From Alloascoidea africana (taxonomy: Eukaryota; Ascomycota; Alloascoideomycetes; Alloascoideales; Alloascoideaceae): a stretch of 64,000 nucleotides of DNA. Shown here one piece after another: positions 53,169 to 62,947 of the stretch (positions within the stretch are counted from its first letter, which is position 1; each line of letters begins with the position of its first letter). The notes under the pieces were generated by a model. It saw only the letters and a program-made list of their open reading frames with translations, did no database searches and was not told the DNA's origin. The stretch spans positions 1 to 64,000 of the forward strand of contig JAKTTT010000073.1 of NCBI GenBank assembly GCA_030581615.1. The letters run 5' to 3'. The translations under genes were made by a program, and so were the position numbers.

Positions 53169-54435
53169 GTTGTAAGTAAGTAAGTTATCAAGAAGTCTGG
53201 TGTGAAGAACTAGAATCTGTGATGAGGAAAGGAAGATTTGAGGAGAGGCACGGAGCAGTATTTATATATCAATCCGAAAAGGGTCTGAATTCGACGGGAT
53301 TCGAAAAAGACACAAGATTCGAATCCCATTGTGCGTTTGTGGATCGACAAGGCTTGGGGCAGAGTGATTACGCTTTTCCATCTTTTCGTGTCATTTCCTT
53401 TCAACTGGCGACTAACCTCTCGCACAGTTGGCGAAGAAGCATTGGAATTTTCAATGCAGTAGAATAGTTGCCATTGTCCATAAGCACACAAGTGGGCGTT
53501 TCTCCTTTGTTGACCTGTTTTTCGCCGCAGCTTTCTCTTGCAACTTGTCATCGATCTGGAACTGGGTCATTAGATGTGAAACACAGAAGGAGCGATCCCA
53601 ATTGTGCGTCGCCTATGACAATGATGCCATCATCATTATCGTTGTGAACTACAACTAGAACTTGAACTTGAACTTGAATTTGAGCTTTATGTAAAGTTGG
53701 CCAGAAGCCCGGTCTCAAGACCAGATTACATGGTTACATGGTTCTGGTGGAAAAATCACGCCGAGACTTGATTAAGCTACATGATGTCGCCGTAAAACTC
53801 TTCCCTTTCCCTTTTCCCATAGACAAGATCCATAGTCTAATGCTTCTTTCGGTGTAACTCTACATGTTTTTTTCTTGGCCTTCCTTGCAGACCATTTAGA
53901 GAAAGCCGGAAGGGTTGGAGGTGTCCAATGAGAGAATTTTTTTTTTCTTGAAACAAAGATTCCTAGTTCTCTGTCATGTAAAATCACAAATTTAGAAAAC
54001 GCTGAGGACGGGTGGATGATTCATCGGGGAAACAAAAGATTTTGATAGAACTCACTTGGTTTTCTGGTCCCATTTATACATGCATCATTGATAAATGAAA
54101 ACAATTGGGGGTTTCAATTGCAATTACAAAACATCGATTGGTGGCTTGATAGGAACAAACCTATAGGCTGGATAAATGTAATAGTTTACGGTAAATTGGA
54201 GTTACAAAACGATACTTCGATTTCATCAAATTTTCAAAGAATTCATGCTATTTCAAACTTTTTTAAACTCCATAATTATTCCATTAACTTTTTTGTCTTT
54301 TTTCTTTTTTGCTTCCTTAAATACAAAATGCATTAGTCATAATAGGTCCATTATCTCGTCTCTTTTTTTCCTCCCTCACTTCTCGCGTTTCGCATGAAAA
54401 AAAAAAAACCCCCCATTATCTAGTCTCTAGTGTTT
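53169..54435. other. Gene-free stretch upstream of the small-protein gene
   Basis: 1.27 kb. Holds a short hexamer tandem (AACTTG units, 53653-53682), several T-runs and AT-rich DNA toward 54300. Short frames only. Confidence 0.45.
53653..53682 (+). repeat. Hexanucleotide tandem (AACTTG), five units
   Basis: Units AACTAG, three perfect AACTTG, then AATTTG. Confidence 0.75.
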
Positions 54436-57009
54436 TTAGGACATGGATGACCTGGTACTACTTCCTCCTTTGTCAGAAGAACAACAGCTCGCACTTGCAT
54501 CTGACAACCTTCTATACAACTGTTCATAAAAACCTTGATAATTTTGTTCTTCTGAAAAAATCATTTTCTCTTCACCTGAAAAGTGCAAATAATAGTCCAA
54601 TTGGTGATTTTCCTCACCTCCATATGTCCAGTGATAATAATAAGGATGGTATGGATTGGATTTGGCTGACCATGATCTGTTCCAACACAAGGAGGAAGAA
54701 ATTGGGTTTGCTGGGTTCAATTTGCAAACCAGAAACCGCGCTTGAGAGTCGTTCGCTTCAGTGATCATATATCTGCCAAGAGGTAATCGACTGTTTATCA
54801 ACTCCATGGCTAGTTTCTTGGGTGCTTCCAAAAAATTATGAAGCGCTTTTGACGACGTCCCATCATCGCTGACTTCTTGAGATGTGGTTTTGATTTGTCT
54901 GGACACAGATGTGCCATGGTAAATGAGAACATAGAAAAAAGCATCAAGGAGTAAGATTCGATCAGGTTTGACGGATCGGGAATCTAGTGGAACGAGTTCC
55001 ACAGTGACGTCACCATTCCCGCACATGTTGAAAGACAGCAGTGTGGGATGTATTATAAGAGTGGAATTCTCCAAGTTTTGTCGAATCAAGGTGTTTCGAT
55101 AAAAAACAGATTCATCGGGGGAAGTGTTGAATGTGTTGATCAAGGGACTTCTTTTAAAATGGAAAATGAATTGCGGGAAAAATGCACTTGAACTGGGCAA
55201 GTTCAAGCCCATGTTATTTTCATGAATCAATGGTTCATGTTCATTAATAGGGAACTGGTATTGATATATGCACTTTGAAGCCTGTTCTGAAAACCGAGTT
55301 AATAGGGAATCAAGTTCAGCCTGGGCATCAATAGAATTCAACTCTTCGCCGGTATGGCTTAAACGATAAGAAAACTGTTTGGCAAGGATTATTGCAGCTG
55401 CCTCCTGATCAAAAGAATCGATAAACTCGGCATCCGTACCGTTATGGATGGGTCTCGTGACGGTGAAAACTCTGAGTCTGTATCCCTTTTCATGTTGAAG
55501 TCTGAATTTTGTTTTAAACTGAATTACAGCATGCTTGATCATCGAGTCTTCCGAGTTGCCCGCGACAGGAGCCATTTCATAGAATATGACAAACGTGTCA
55601 TCAGGTGCTATTGAAGAACATGTCCAACAGTTTGTGGATCCAATTCCAACTTTATGGTCAGATATCCGACTATTTGATACTGCTCTTGATCTTCCTCTTA
55701 CTCTTGTTCCCCTTGTTTTAGGCGATGAGGCAACGTTTCCTATCAAGCCCTCAATCTTTAACTCTGAACTTGTCATGACCTCCAACTTTACGTCATATGC
55801 AAGTGTCCTAGGCTCAAGCAACTGGATCAACGATTTTTTCAAAATTGGTAATTTGAAAGATTCACACATGTTCATTGTACCGCCAGTTTCCTCCGCTAGC
55901 GGTAACATTTCGTACAATCCCACCTGGTCGTACGATCCCGAAAACAAATCCACTGCAAAGCTATTAGAAGCAAACCATTTTGCCAAAGTTTTGTAAAAAA
56001 TGGTTGCAGCGTTCAGGTAAGGAATTTTTTTAACCTTGATGTCTGAATGGGTTCTAATTGTTTCCTTTAACTTTGTGCCAACGATTTTGCCTGGGCCAAT
56101 GGTGCAAGGGCCCGCGAGGAAAAGAAGAATTCTACCTGCTAACGCCGGGCCGATAGCTTTAGCAGCAGTTTGAGAATCCAAAATATTTCGAGCTATGGAG
56201 AGCGCCGAGCCAGCTGCTCTAGAAGCTCTTTCATTACGTGGAACCGCCCAGGGATCCATGTGCAGGTTTTCAATGGCTCTTGATATCACGTTATAACCCT
56301 TCTTGACCTTTATGAGGAACTTTGAGCCGCTATTCCCGGAGCAGGAATGCTCCAGTGCAGAATAATCCTGATCGCCGTTGAGAGCTCTTGTTTTATCCCA
56401 GCGTTTGAGACCCAGTTCGTAAACGTGAAGCAGACGGCCGAACGAGATGAGGCCAAAAAGCGAGTCTTCGGGTAGATAGCCCAGCGAGTTTAGAAGAGAC
56501 TCTTTTAGAGATTCCAGGTCATCCCGATCCTGACAAATGTCAACGACAAAGAAAAACACCAGGTTTGATGATTCTTGTTTTCGCGCACGGGGAAGGATAT
56601 ATTCGACCAGGTTGTTTCCAAGTCGGCAGTCCAAAGGCGTTGCCGATGATGGAGCACTCAATCTGTTTATGTTGAGGCATAGGGGACAGGTCCACAACTT
56701 GTGTCTCAGGTCGAGGGAGCAGTACGGGTTGATGATGCCTCCACACGCATCGCACTGGTTCAGACAGCCGCCACGGCCCGCTCCAGCGTCGCAGTTGATG
56801 ACGGTGGGGGCTGGTTTGGAGTCCTGCCGAGGCGCTGGCAAAGGAGTATAGAGCGAGGCCAGGGGGATGACCAGCCTCTGGGCCCGTGAGTTGGACCCTG
56901 GCAGCCTATTCCACGTGAATCTTATATTGGGGTCTGGAGCGTCGCCCATGCCATGGCCATGGCCGTCTCCAGCGCAAGGCGGCTGGGGCAGAGGCCTCTG
57001 GCTGCTGTA

Positions 57010-57043
<34 letters not shown>

Positions 57044-57112
57044 GCCAGCGTCTAGAAAGCAGTTAGTCCGCCAGAACTGAGGACACGGAGACAGAGGAGC
57101 ACTCACCACCAT
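54436..57112 (-). CDS. Divergent Sec23-family protein (Nel1-like paralogue), two exons
   Basis: COPII inner-coat family (Sar1 GTPase activator). The body is a single frame; the first internal ATG is at 56949. I extend it by an upstream exon: 57112-57107 (Met-Val), intron 57106-57052 (55 bp; GTGAGT donor, GACTAAC branch, TTTCTAG acceptor) and exon 57051-54436, 873 residues. The added N-terminus is an Asn-Ser repeat followed by Pro- and Gly/His-rich residues. Domains: a zinc-ribbon (CDACGG...CPLC, about 100-140), a trunk-like vWA fold (NLVFFFVVDICQDRDDLESL, GLISFGRLLHVYEL, IGPALAGRILLFLAGPCTIG), a beta-barrel, helical and gelsolin-like end (NDSQARFLVCKLNPANPIS). Many canonical Sec23 residues differ, and a basic Arg/Ser loop interrupts the barrel, so I read it as the Nel1-like paralogue rather than the essential Sec23. 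The upstream exon is inferred. Confidence 0.75.
57011..57042 (-). repeat. CAACAG-type repeat in the 5' part of the Sec23-like gene
   Basis: Tandem GCAACA units on the minus strand. In the spliced Sec23-like frame they code for alternating Asn-Ser; in another frame they would code polyGln. Confidence 0.8.
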
Positions 57113-57447
57113 TGTGTTCAGCTTCAGCTTCAGCTTCGTGGAGGAGGAGAGGCAGAATAGGGGCCTGCTGCGGACCAAAAGGGGCCTGCGAGCTTAACTC
57201 CGACGCGCGGCGCTGATTGGCCGGATCGGGCGGGCTGCAGCTTCGGGCGTGCACGGTGCATCCCGGGCGTACGGGTGTATGTGTCGGATAGGGTTTCCGC
57301 CGCAGCGGTGGGGAGACATATGCACAAAAAACGGTTTTCGCGAAACGGTTGAGGATGTGGTGTGACTGCCGGTGCTGGTATAAAACACAAATCGCCGCTG
57401 GGCTCCTCCCCACAAGCACAAGCGCACCTCCCGAAACAGGCTCCACC

Positions 57448-58815
57448 ATGCCAGAACCTAATGGAATTTCCTTCGACAACATCATAAATAATAGAACCCG
57501 CTCGCCCTATTCCCTGCGCGACCTTCAGCTGTATCTTCACAAGGTCCACTCGCTCGAAAACCTCAGCTTTTTGCTGGAAGTGCGCCAGTATCAGGATTTG
57601 TACTCCCAGCTCAAAGATTGCTTCACCGCTCCAACACAGCCCTCTCACGAGCGAATAAAAGGTCTGAGGCAGAATTTGGAAACGACATGGGATAACATAA
57701 TCAGTACCTTCATCTTGCCAACCTCTGCCCATGAGATCAACATCCCATTTGATATCAGACACAAGATTCTGAAAGAAACGGAAAAGTTTGATTTCTCTAT
57801 GAATGATACGTTTGATATCAAGCATCAAAATGACCTGTATCCGATTCAGGAGAAGGTCATTTTTGCAGAGTTGCCCGATCCTTCTATTCTCAAGGAGGCC
57901 TACCGAATAGTGACCGATTTGATCAAAGAAGGATGTATGGGGGGCTTCATAGATGCTCAGAAAAGGGAAGAACAGGATCAGAATCATAATCATAATCATA
58001 ATCATAATCATAATCACCAGGACCAACAAGTCCAGCCTTTCTACGGTTCTTCCTACTCACCAACCTCAAGACTGCGGCCAAGACCGCTTAGCGAACAAGG
58101 AGAAGAGACAAACAGTGTTAACCATATATGTCCTTTCAACCACTGTCCTTGTGATACTGATGAGTTTAGCAGTGCAAGCATGACGGAAATAGGGGGAACC
58201 AGTGAGGCGCAAAAGATTCCCAGCAGTTCAACCTCTACTTTCACCTCCATGACTTCAAATACCTATCCTGTTTTGCAACCATTTCATCATCGACCTGATT
58301 TTGCAAAGACTAGCAGATCGGTGGAACTCGAAATTGCCACAGATAATAACAATCCAACGGATACAAGAAGAGCAAGGTATTCAAACCCAAATTCTTTCCC
58401 GATTGTATCAAGAAAGCAGCAACAAAAATATTATAGAAAAAGCGAGCACATGCTTGAGTCCGCTCCTTCCCTAATTTCGGAACCTGCAACAACAACAACA
58501 GCAGCGGCAGCGGCAAGTCCACGATCTCAAATGTTTTCAAGTATAAGGAAACTAGTTAAAGGCGATATTAGGAAAAACCGGAATGACTCGGCTATTTCAT
58601 CATCAACAGACGGTTTGGAAAGAACCAGATCACACGGATGGCTTTATCATCATAGTCATAGCCATGATCGCTCCTCCAAAATTGCAAATTATGCATTGGA
58701 TTCAAGAACACAACAGCAACAGCAACAACAACAGCAACAGTGTACCACTAGAACTGCCTCGGATTCTAGCGGCTTGCTAAGATCAAAAACCGCTGCCGCC
58801 AAGAGCCGAAGGTGA
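57448..58815 (+). CDS. RGS2: RGS-domain protein, Rgs2-like
   Basis: Regulator of G-protein signalling; the S. cerevisiae relative Rgs2 speeds GTP hydrolysis on Gpa2 in glucose signalling. The start is the ATG of MPEPNGISFDNIINN at 57448 (an in-frame ATG at 57355 exists); 455 residues. The RGS fold covers about 10-190: SPYSLRDLQLYLHKVHSLEN, LSFLLEVRQYQDLY, then STFILPTSAHEINIPFDIRH and the last helix KEAYRIVTDLIKEG. A long insertion sits inside the domain, as in other fungal Rgs2 proteins. Afterwards the chain is low-complexity: an Asn-His repeat, Ser/Thr-rich runs, TTTTAAAAAS and a polyGln tract near 430. Single exon; divergent from the Sec23-like gene. Confidence 0.75.
   Translation: MPEPNGISFDNIINNRTRSPYSLRDLQLYLHKVHSLENLSFLLEVRQYQDLYSQLKDCFTAPTQPSHERIKGLRQNLETTWDNIISTFILPTSAHEINIPFDIRHKILKETEKFDFSMNDTFDIKHQNDLYPIQEKVIFAELPDPSILKEAYRIVTDLIKEGCMGGFIDAQKREEQDQNHNHNHNHNHNHQDQQVQPFYGSSYSPTSRLRPRPLSEQGEETNSVNHICPFNHCPCDTDEFSSASMTEIGGTSEAQKIPSSSTSTFTSMTSNTYPVLQPFHHRPDFAKTSRSVELEIATDNNNPTDTRRARYSNPNSFPIVSRKQQQKYYRKSEHMLESAPSLISEPATTTTAAAAASPRSQMFSSIRKLVKGDIRKNRNDSAISSSTDGLERTRSHGWLYHHSHSHDRSSKIANYALDSRTQQQQQQQQQQCTTRTASDSSGLLRSKTAAAKSRR
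57982..58017 (+). repeat. (AATCAT)n hexamer coding Asn-His repeat
   Basis: Five perfect AATCAT units and one AATCAC within the RGS gene. Confidence 0.9.
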
Positions 58816-60431
58816 GAGAAAATATGTATTATAGTAGCGATCAACAGGGACACAAACAAGCAGACATCATCATCATCATCATCGTCGTCATCATTGATCG
58901 GTCGATGCCATTTTCTTAACTCGATCAGATTCAGATTTCATTTCTTGTTTCATTATTATTATTATACCACTACTTAAAACGTTTTTTTCTTTTTTTAATG
59001 AGCAAGCTTTAAGGGTTTCGATAAGCAGTTACAGCTATTACAACAATAAAAAAAGAAAAAGAAAAAGAAAAAGAAAAAGAAAAACGTGAATTTGGTACCT
59101 ATAAAGTTATGCACATGGGCATAACCGTTTTGATGACATTTATTCATCAATCACCTGTTTTTTCTGCCTTCTATTTTTTTGTTTTTTGTTCCCATATCAT
59201 CTGTTAAAAAATTATTCTTTCTTTGTCTTTTTTTTTTATCATCAAAAAATTGTTATCTCCATTTATCTTATTTTTTATTTTTATTTTTGTACAAAACCAG
59301 AACCAAAAGAATTTGCAAAGTTATCAGAAACATTGAGAGTTTTTTTTTAGAGGTCGCATTTTATTTATTTATCCCTTATTATTAATGGAAAGGATCTAAT
59401 GAAGATATGATTATTTGAGTATTATCGGTTGGAGGAGACTCGTTAAGTTCTTTCTCATGAGTCTTGAAATTCATTGTTTCAAAAAAGCTTCCCCCCAAAA
59501 TTCTAGATCTGTTTTGCACTTTGTTATGTTAAAAGTCAAAACAAAGATTTTACAGACATTCCCGTGATCAAAACCCTTGTTCAAAACCTTCCAAACTACA
59601 GGTTACTTTCAAGAAAAAGAATTGGTAATCGTTGTTCAACACAATTAAAAAGGTTGGTAATCAATCAGGAGTGGTTCTAACTGGTGATAGATATGCTTCC
59701 TAAATATCTAAACCTTGCGCAGTAGGATTCAAAGGGAGAAATGTCTGGTTGCTGTCCAAGATTTTTAAAAAGTGTGAAAAGGTGTCATTGGGTCATTCAT
59801 GTTTTGATTCAAAACACATTCATCTAATTTCCAAAAAGTTTAACAGCTGAACCTAATACAACAATATGTATGCTAACCCCCTGTTTTTTTTTTTCTACTA
59901 GTTATTCAAGCTTGCTTGTTAATGGAAACCACATTTTTACATTGTCGGTAATGAATGGAAAAGCCCCCACATAAAAAAACAAAACTAAAAACTGAAAATC
60001 ATGTTTCTGTGTCGATCAATAAAACTGTATTGCACAGAAATTATTACGACAAAGTATAGTAAGGACACACAATAATAAGAAAAGAAAAAAAAAAGTATAT
60101 AAAGAGAAAAACCTATTGAAACTACTCTATCAATATACCAAAAACAAAAACAAAAAAAAACAAAACAAAACAAAAATAGATAAAAAAACAAAAAGGGGGA
60201 AAAAATTGAAAGGCTAAGAGGAAAAGCCAATAAAATATAGTCTTTTCATAATGTCGTCAAAGGTTACAATAAGCTTTTCTTTTTTTGCTTCTCTTCTTCT
60301 TTTAAAAGGTAAAAATCATTCTTTCATATATTTCTTTTTTTATAACACTCCAAAGAGTTGATAAACCAGGGGGGAACCAGGAAGGAATAAATCATCAGGT
60401 GGTATTTAAGATTCAATGAGAGTCAAAAGAT
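58816..60431. other. Gene-free AT-rich stretch, convergent 3' ends
   Basis: 1.6 kb rich in simple sequence: ATC triplets at 58865-58883, (GAAAAA)5 at 59055-59084, and A/C and T runs at 59200-60200. No credible gene. The bZIP 3' UTR and the RGS 3' UTR lie at its edges. Confidence 0.5.
59055..59084 (+). repeat. (GAAAAA)5 microsatellite
   Basis: Five perfect tandem hexamers. Confidence 0.9.
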
Positions 60432-61391
60432 TTAGAGCTCAATTTTTACCTTCCCATTTGTATTATCAAACAGGTTTGATTTCTCTTCATTACCCATTAC
60501 TCTGGATCTCAACAGTTTAAGATTCTCCTCTTCTCTTTCCTCGTTTTTTTCAATAACAAGAGTTCTTAACCACTTGTTTTCCATTTCAAGTTTCATGATT
60601 TGACTCTTCAACTCACCGACTTTATCCGTAAGTTGTCTAGTGGTGCGTTCCATTTCCTGCTCACGTTGCTTCTTTTTAATGCGGAACCTAGCAGAGGCAG
60701 CAGTATTTCGTTTTTTCTTATCCTCATCGTTGGCCATTTTGATTTGCATCTCAGGCGTCAACTTTTTAGTTGGCGGCTCATGAGAAGCAATGGTCGAAGC
60801 TTTCCGCTTCTTGTTACAAGCTGCTCCTCTGGGGACCGGGAGCACGGTTGGATGGGGAGAAGGTATCGTGTAAGCGGGTTGTGGGGGGACTGGCTGGAAA
60901 GCACCAAAATCAATCTGGGACAACTCGGCAGCAATGTCAGGAGCTCCTCCACTCAAGGCTTGGTAAAAAGGCTCAGCTTTCGCTTGCTGCTGCTGCTGTT
61001 GTTGTTGTTGTGAGCGATCTTGAGACTGAAGATCAACATTGAAAAGGTTCGGAGTGGCCAAAAGGCTGTGAAGATCGTCGTCGCCGGCGTTTGAATTAAA
61101 GTGTTTATGATTTTGGGCTTCTTGTCCAGCTGGACTTGTGTTTTCAATCGCACTGTTGAACAGCTGAATATTCTTATCTTTTATAGATAGATCATCGTTA
61201 AAGTTCAGCAGAGGATCAATAGATGAAGATTCCACATCAAAGTTGAAGAACTCGTTATTCTGGAAAATGCTCAAATCCTCAGTTCCTTGATGTGATTCCG
61301 AGGTGCTGAGGGCGGGCGAGCCAGCGGGATCCACGTTCAGAGTAGAGATGTATCTATTCACCTCTGACCTGTCATTCATGTTAAACGACAT
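60432..61391 (-). CDS. bZIP sulfur regulator of the Cys3/Met4/Met28 type
   Basis: 319 residues, single exon. The basic region RNTAASARFRIKKKQREQEM (about 231-250) is the Cys3/MetR/Met4-family signature, preceded by DEDKKK. The leucine-zipper-like helix follows (TRQLTDKVGELKSQIMKLEM, then ENKWLRTLVI), with the NKWLR feature of Cys3. The N-terminal half is acidic and Ser/Asn-rich, probably the activation domain, with a polyGln run near residue 130. Such factors activate sulfate assimilation and sulfur-scavenging genes when cysteine is low, binding with Cbf1. JLP1 in this window would be a natural target; HOM6 may be another. No ATG occurs in the 170 nt upstream, so Gcn4-type uORF control is not visible. 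Which yeast gene (MET4, MET28 or CYS3-like) is orthologous is unclear. Confidence 0.85.
   Translation of the reverse strand: MSFNMNDRSEVNRYISTLNVDPAGSPALSTSESHQGTEDLSIFQNNEFFNFDVESSSIDPLLNFNDDLSIKDKNIQLFNSAIENTSPAGQEAQNHKHFNSNAGDDDLHSLLATPNLFNVDLQSQDRSQQQQQQQQQAKAEPFYQALSGGAPDIAAELSQIDFGAFQPVPPQPAYTIPSPHPTVLPVPRGAACNKKRKASTIASHEPPTKKLTPEMQIKMANDEDKKKRNTAASARFRIKKKQREQEMERTTRQLTDKVGELKSQIMKLEMENKWLRTLVIEKNEEREEENLKLLRSRVMGNEEKSNLFDNTNGKVKIEL
60986..61012 (-). repeat. CAG/CAA run coding polyGln in the bZIP gene
   Basis: A run of glutamine codons (mixed CAG and CAA) in the Cys3-type bZIP frame. Confidence 0.85.
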
Positions 61392-61523
61392 TTCTCTGGC
61401 GTTGCGAGCGCTAGGAAGGGGGTATTAATTGTTGGAGGAGGACTAAAAGTCTTTTTCTGGAGGGAAAAGAGGAAGGAGAAGCTGGTACTTAAAGGCAAAA
61501 AAAAAAAGTGGTGAGTGGACGCA

Positions 61524-61707
61524 CCCGATCTCCAGAGGACCCGACGGGGTATGCAGGGCACAGGAAAACTGCCGCATCGGGAAGGTCTGGAAACACGAGA
61601 TCGGGCCTATCCGAGGACCGTGCGTCCCGATTAGGCAAAACGCATCTGAAAACTGGATCTGGGGGGCCCGAAAGACCCGTCGGCTGCGCACTCATTGAGC
61701 CATCGGG
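61524..61707. promoter_or_regulatory. Cluster of five ATCGGG/CCCGAT words
   Basis: ATCGGG at 61576-61581, 61600-61605 and 61702-61707, and CCCGAT at 61524-61529 and 61626-61631. They lie 133-316 bp upstream of the bZIP start codon. The factor is unknown; CGG-containing words suit a zinc-cluster protein. Confidence 0.45.
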
Positions 61708-62051
61708 GCCCGGCATGAGGCCATCACCCGTGACCCGGCGCCCCCCGTTCGGGAAGTGTCGAGAGCCGCTAGCGAACAGCCGAGAGAGCAGCCGAGCGAA
61801 CGGACTGGGACCAAACACCCTGGAGCGACCAGCCTGGGACCAAATATCGAGGCCCCGAGAGCCCCTGTTGCTCTGCTTCTACTATCTGGAGATGGAACAG
61901 AGGCTGGATGGCCCCGTCTGGCTTCGAGCAGACTGGATTGGCCTGGGACTGCCCGCCGATCACCGCAAAGACGCAGAGACGAGGATCTCTGGGCTGTCAT
62001 TCCTAGCTCTTGCTTCGATTACGCACGAATCTAATTTAAGGCCCACTCACT

Positions 62052-62282
62052 ATGTCTTTCCCAGTGGACAAGCTTCCGCGACTCTCAAGGTTAAAAAAAA
62101 CCCTTAAAACGCTTGTGACCTCTTTGGATCGACAGTATGACGACAAAGTCACTTCTTTTTATTTATCTGAGTGGGCCAATTTTCTTGCGGGGAACAGAGA
62201 GAAAAACGAGACGTCAGTGGACATTTCGATTCGGCTGCTTCTGGAGCCTCCTAAAATGAATCTGCAATCCTCAGCTAAATGA
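62052..62282 (+). CDS. Possible small protein, unknown
   Basis: A 76-codon frame with ATG (MSFPVDKLPRLSRLKKTLKT...). Basic, amphipathic start and a hydrophilic end. No family recognised, no splice signals needed. It may be chance; it lies between the bZIP promoter and the thioesterase gene. Confidence 0.25.
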   Translation: MSFPVDKLPRLSRLKKTLKTLVTSLDRQYDDKVTSFYLSEWANFLAGNREKNETSVDISIRLLLEPPKMNLQSSAK

Positions 62283-62947
62283 ATCATCCCCTTTAACTGT
62301 CATCTGAACCCTAACCAAACTGAAAACCAATTTGTGACGGCTTTTGAGTTAAGCCACCCACTATCTGACACAGACGACTATACCGATCATAAACTCCAGC
62401 ATTTTTGCCAAGTCGTCGGGTTCTATTTGGTCCTTGGGTGTCTACATTCCCATCTATTCCATTGAACTATTTTCTATTATTATTGTTGTTCCAAATGGCT
62501 TGGCTTGGCTTTCCCATCTGTTTGTTCATGTTGGGTGAGGTTAATCCGACTTTTGAGGTTAAATACCGCGCCTGAATCTAGCTTATCCAACGAGAGCTCC
62601 CGTTTTTCTTTTTTTCTCTCTAGACAAGCAACAGCAGCGGCGTCTACATACAAAAATGCCAACACTTTAGAAATTGGGGCTATAGTGCGAAAAGTACGCA
62701 TATCGGTGGGAAAACAAATGGACTCAAAGAATAGGGCTATGTGGGTCTTGGCTTGAGCTTTTCTCACTGGTTTATATTTCAGCGGCAATTCCTCTTAAAA
62801 ACTTCCTCAACAAATTGAGAGACCTAGGGCAAGTTGCTAAAGTAGTCAGCACAAAAAAAAAAAGATTCCCAAACCTTGTTCTTCTTCTTTCTCTTCCTCC
62901 TCTCTCACTAGCCACCCATTCTTCGGCAATTACAAATCCGCGTTACC

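Larger units (their letters stand above)
61392..62947. other. Divergent upstream region with GC-rich island
   Basis: About 61510-61990 is strikingly GC-rich beside AT-rich neighbours and open in several frames at once, which is what GC-rich non-coding DNA does. It holds five ATCGGG words. The right part is ordinary sequence with one small frame (62052-62282). Confidence 0.5.

Noticed and set aside
53310-53330. B-box-like GATTCGAATCC word suggesting a tRNA
   Set aside because: It is a palindrome without a T stem, acceptor stem or A box around it.
61376-61561. Upstream frame overlapping the bZIP start codon, considered as a uORF
   Set aside because: It opens with GTG and contains no ATG, so it is not a normal uORF.
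61508-62107. 199-codon open frame in the GC-rich island
   Set aside because: Several frames on both strands are open there at once because AT-rich stop codons are rare; the product is low-complexity with no family resemblance.
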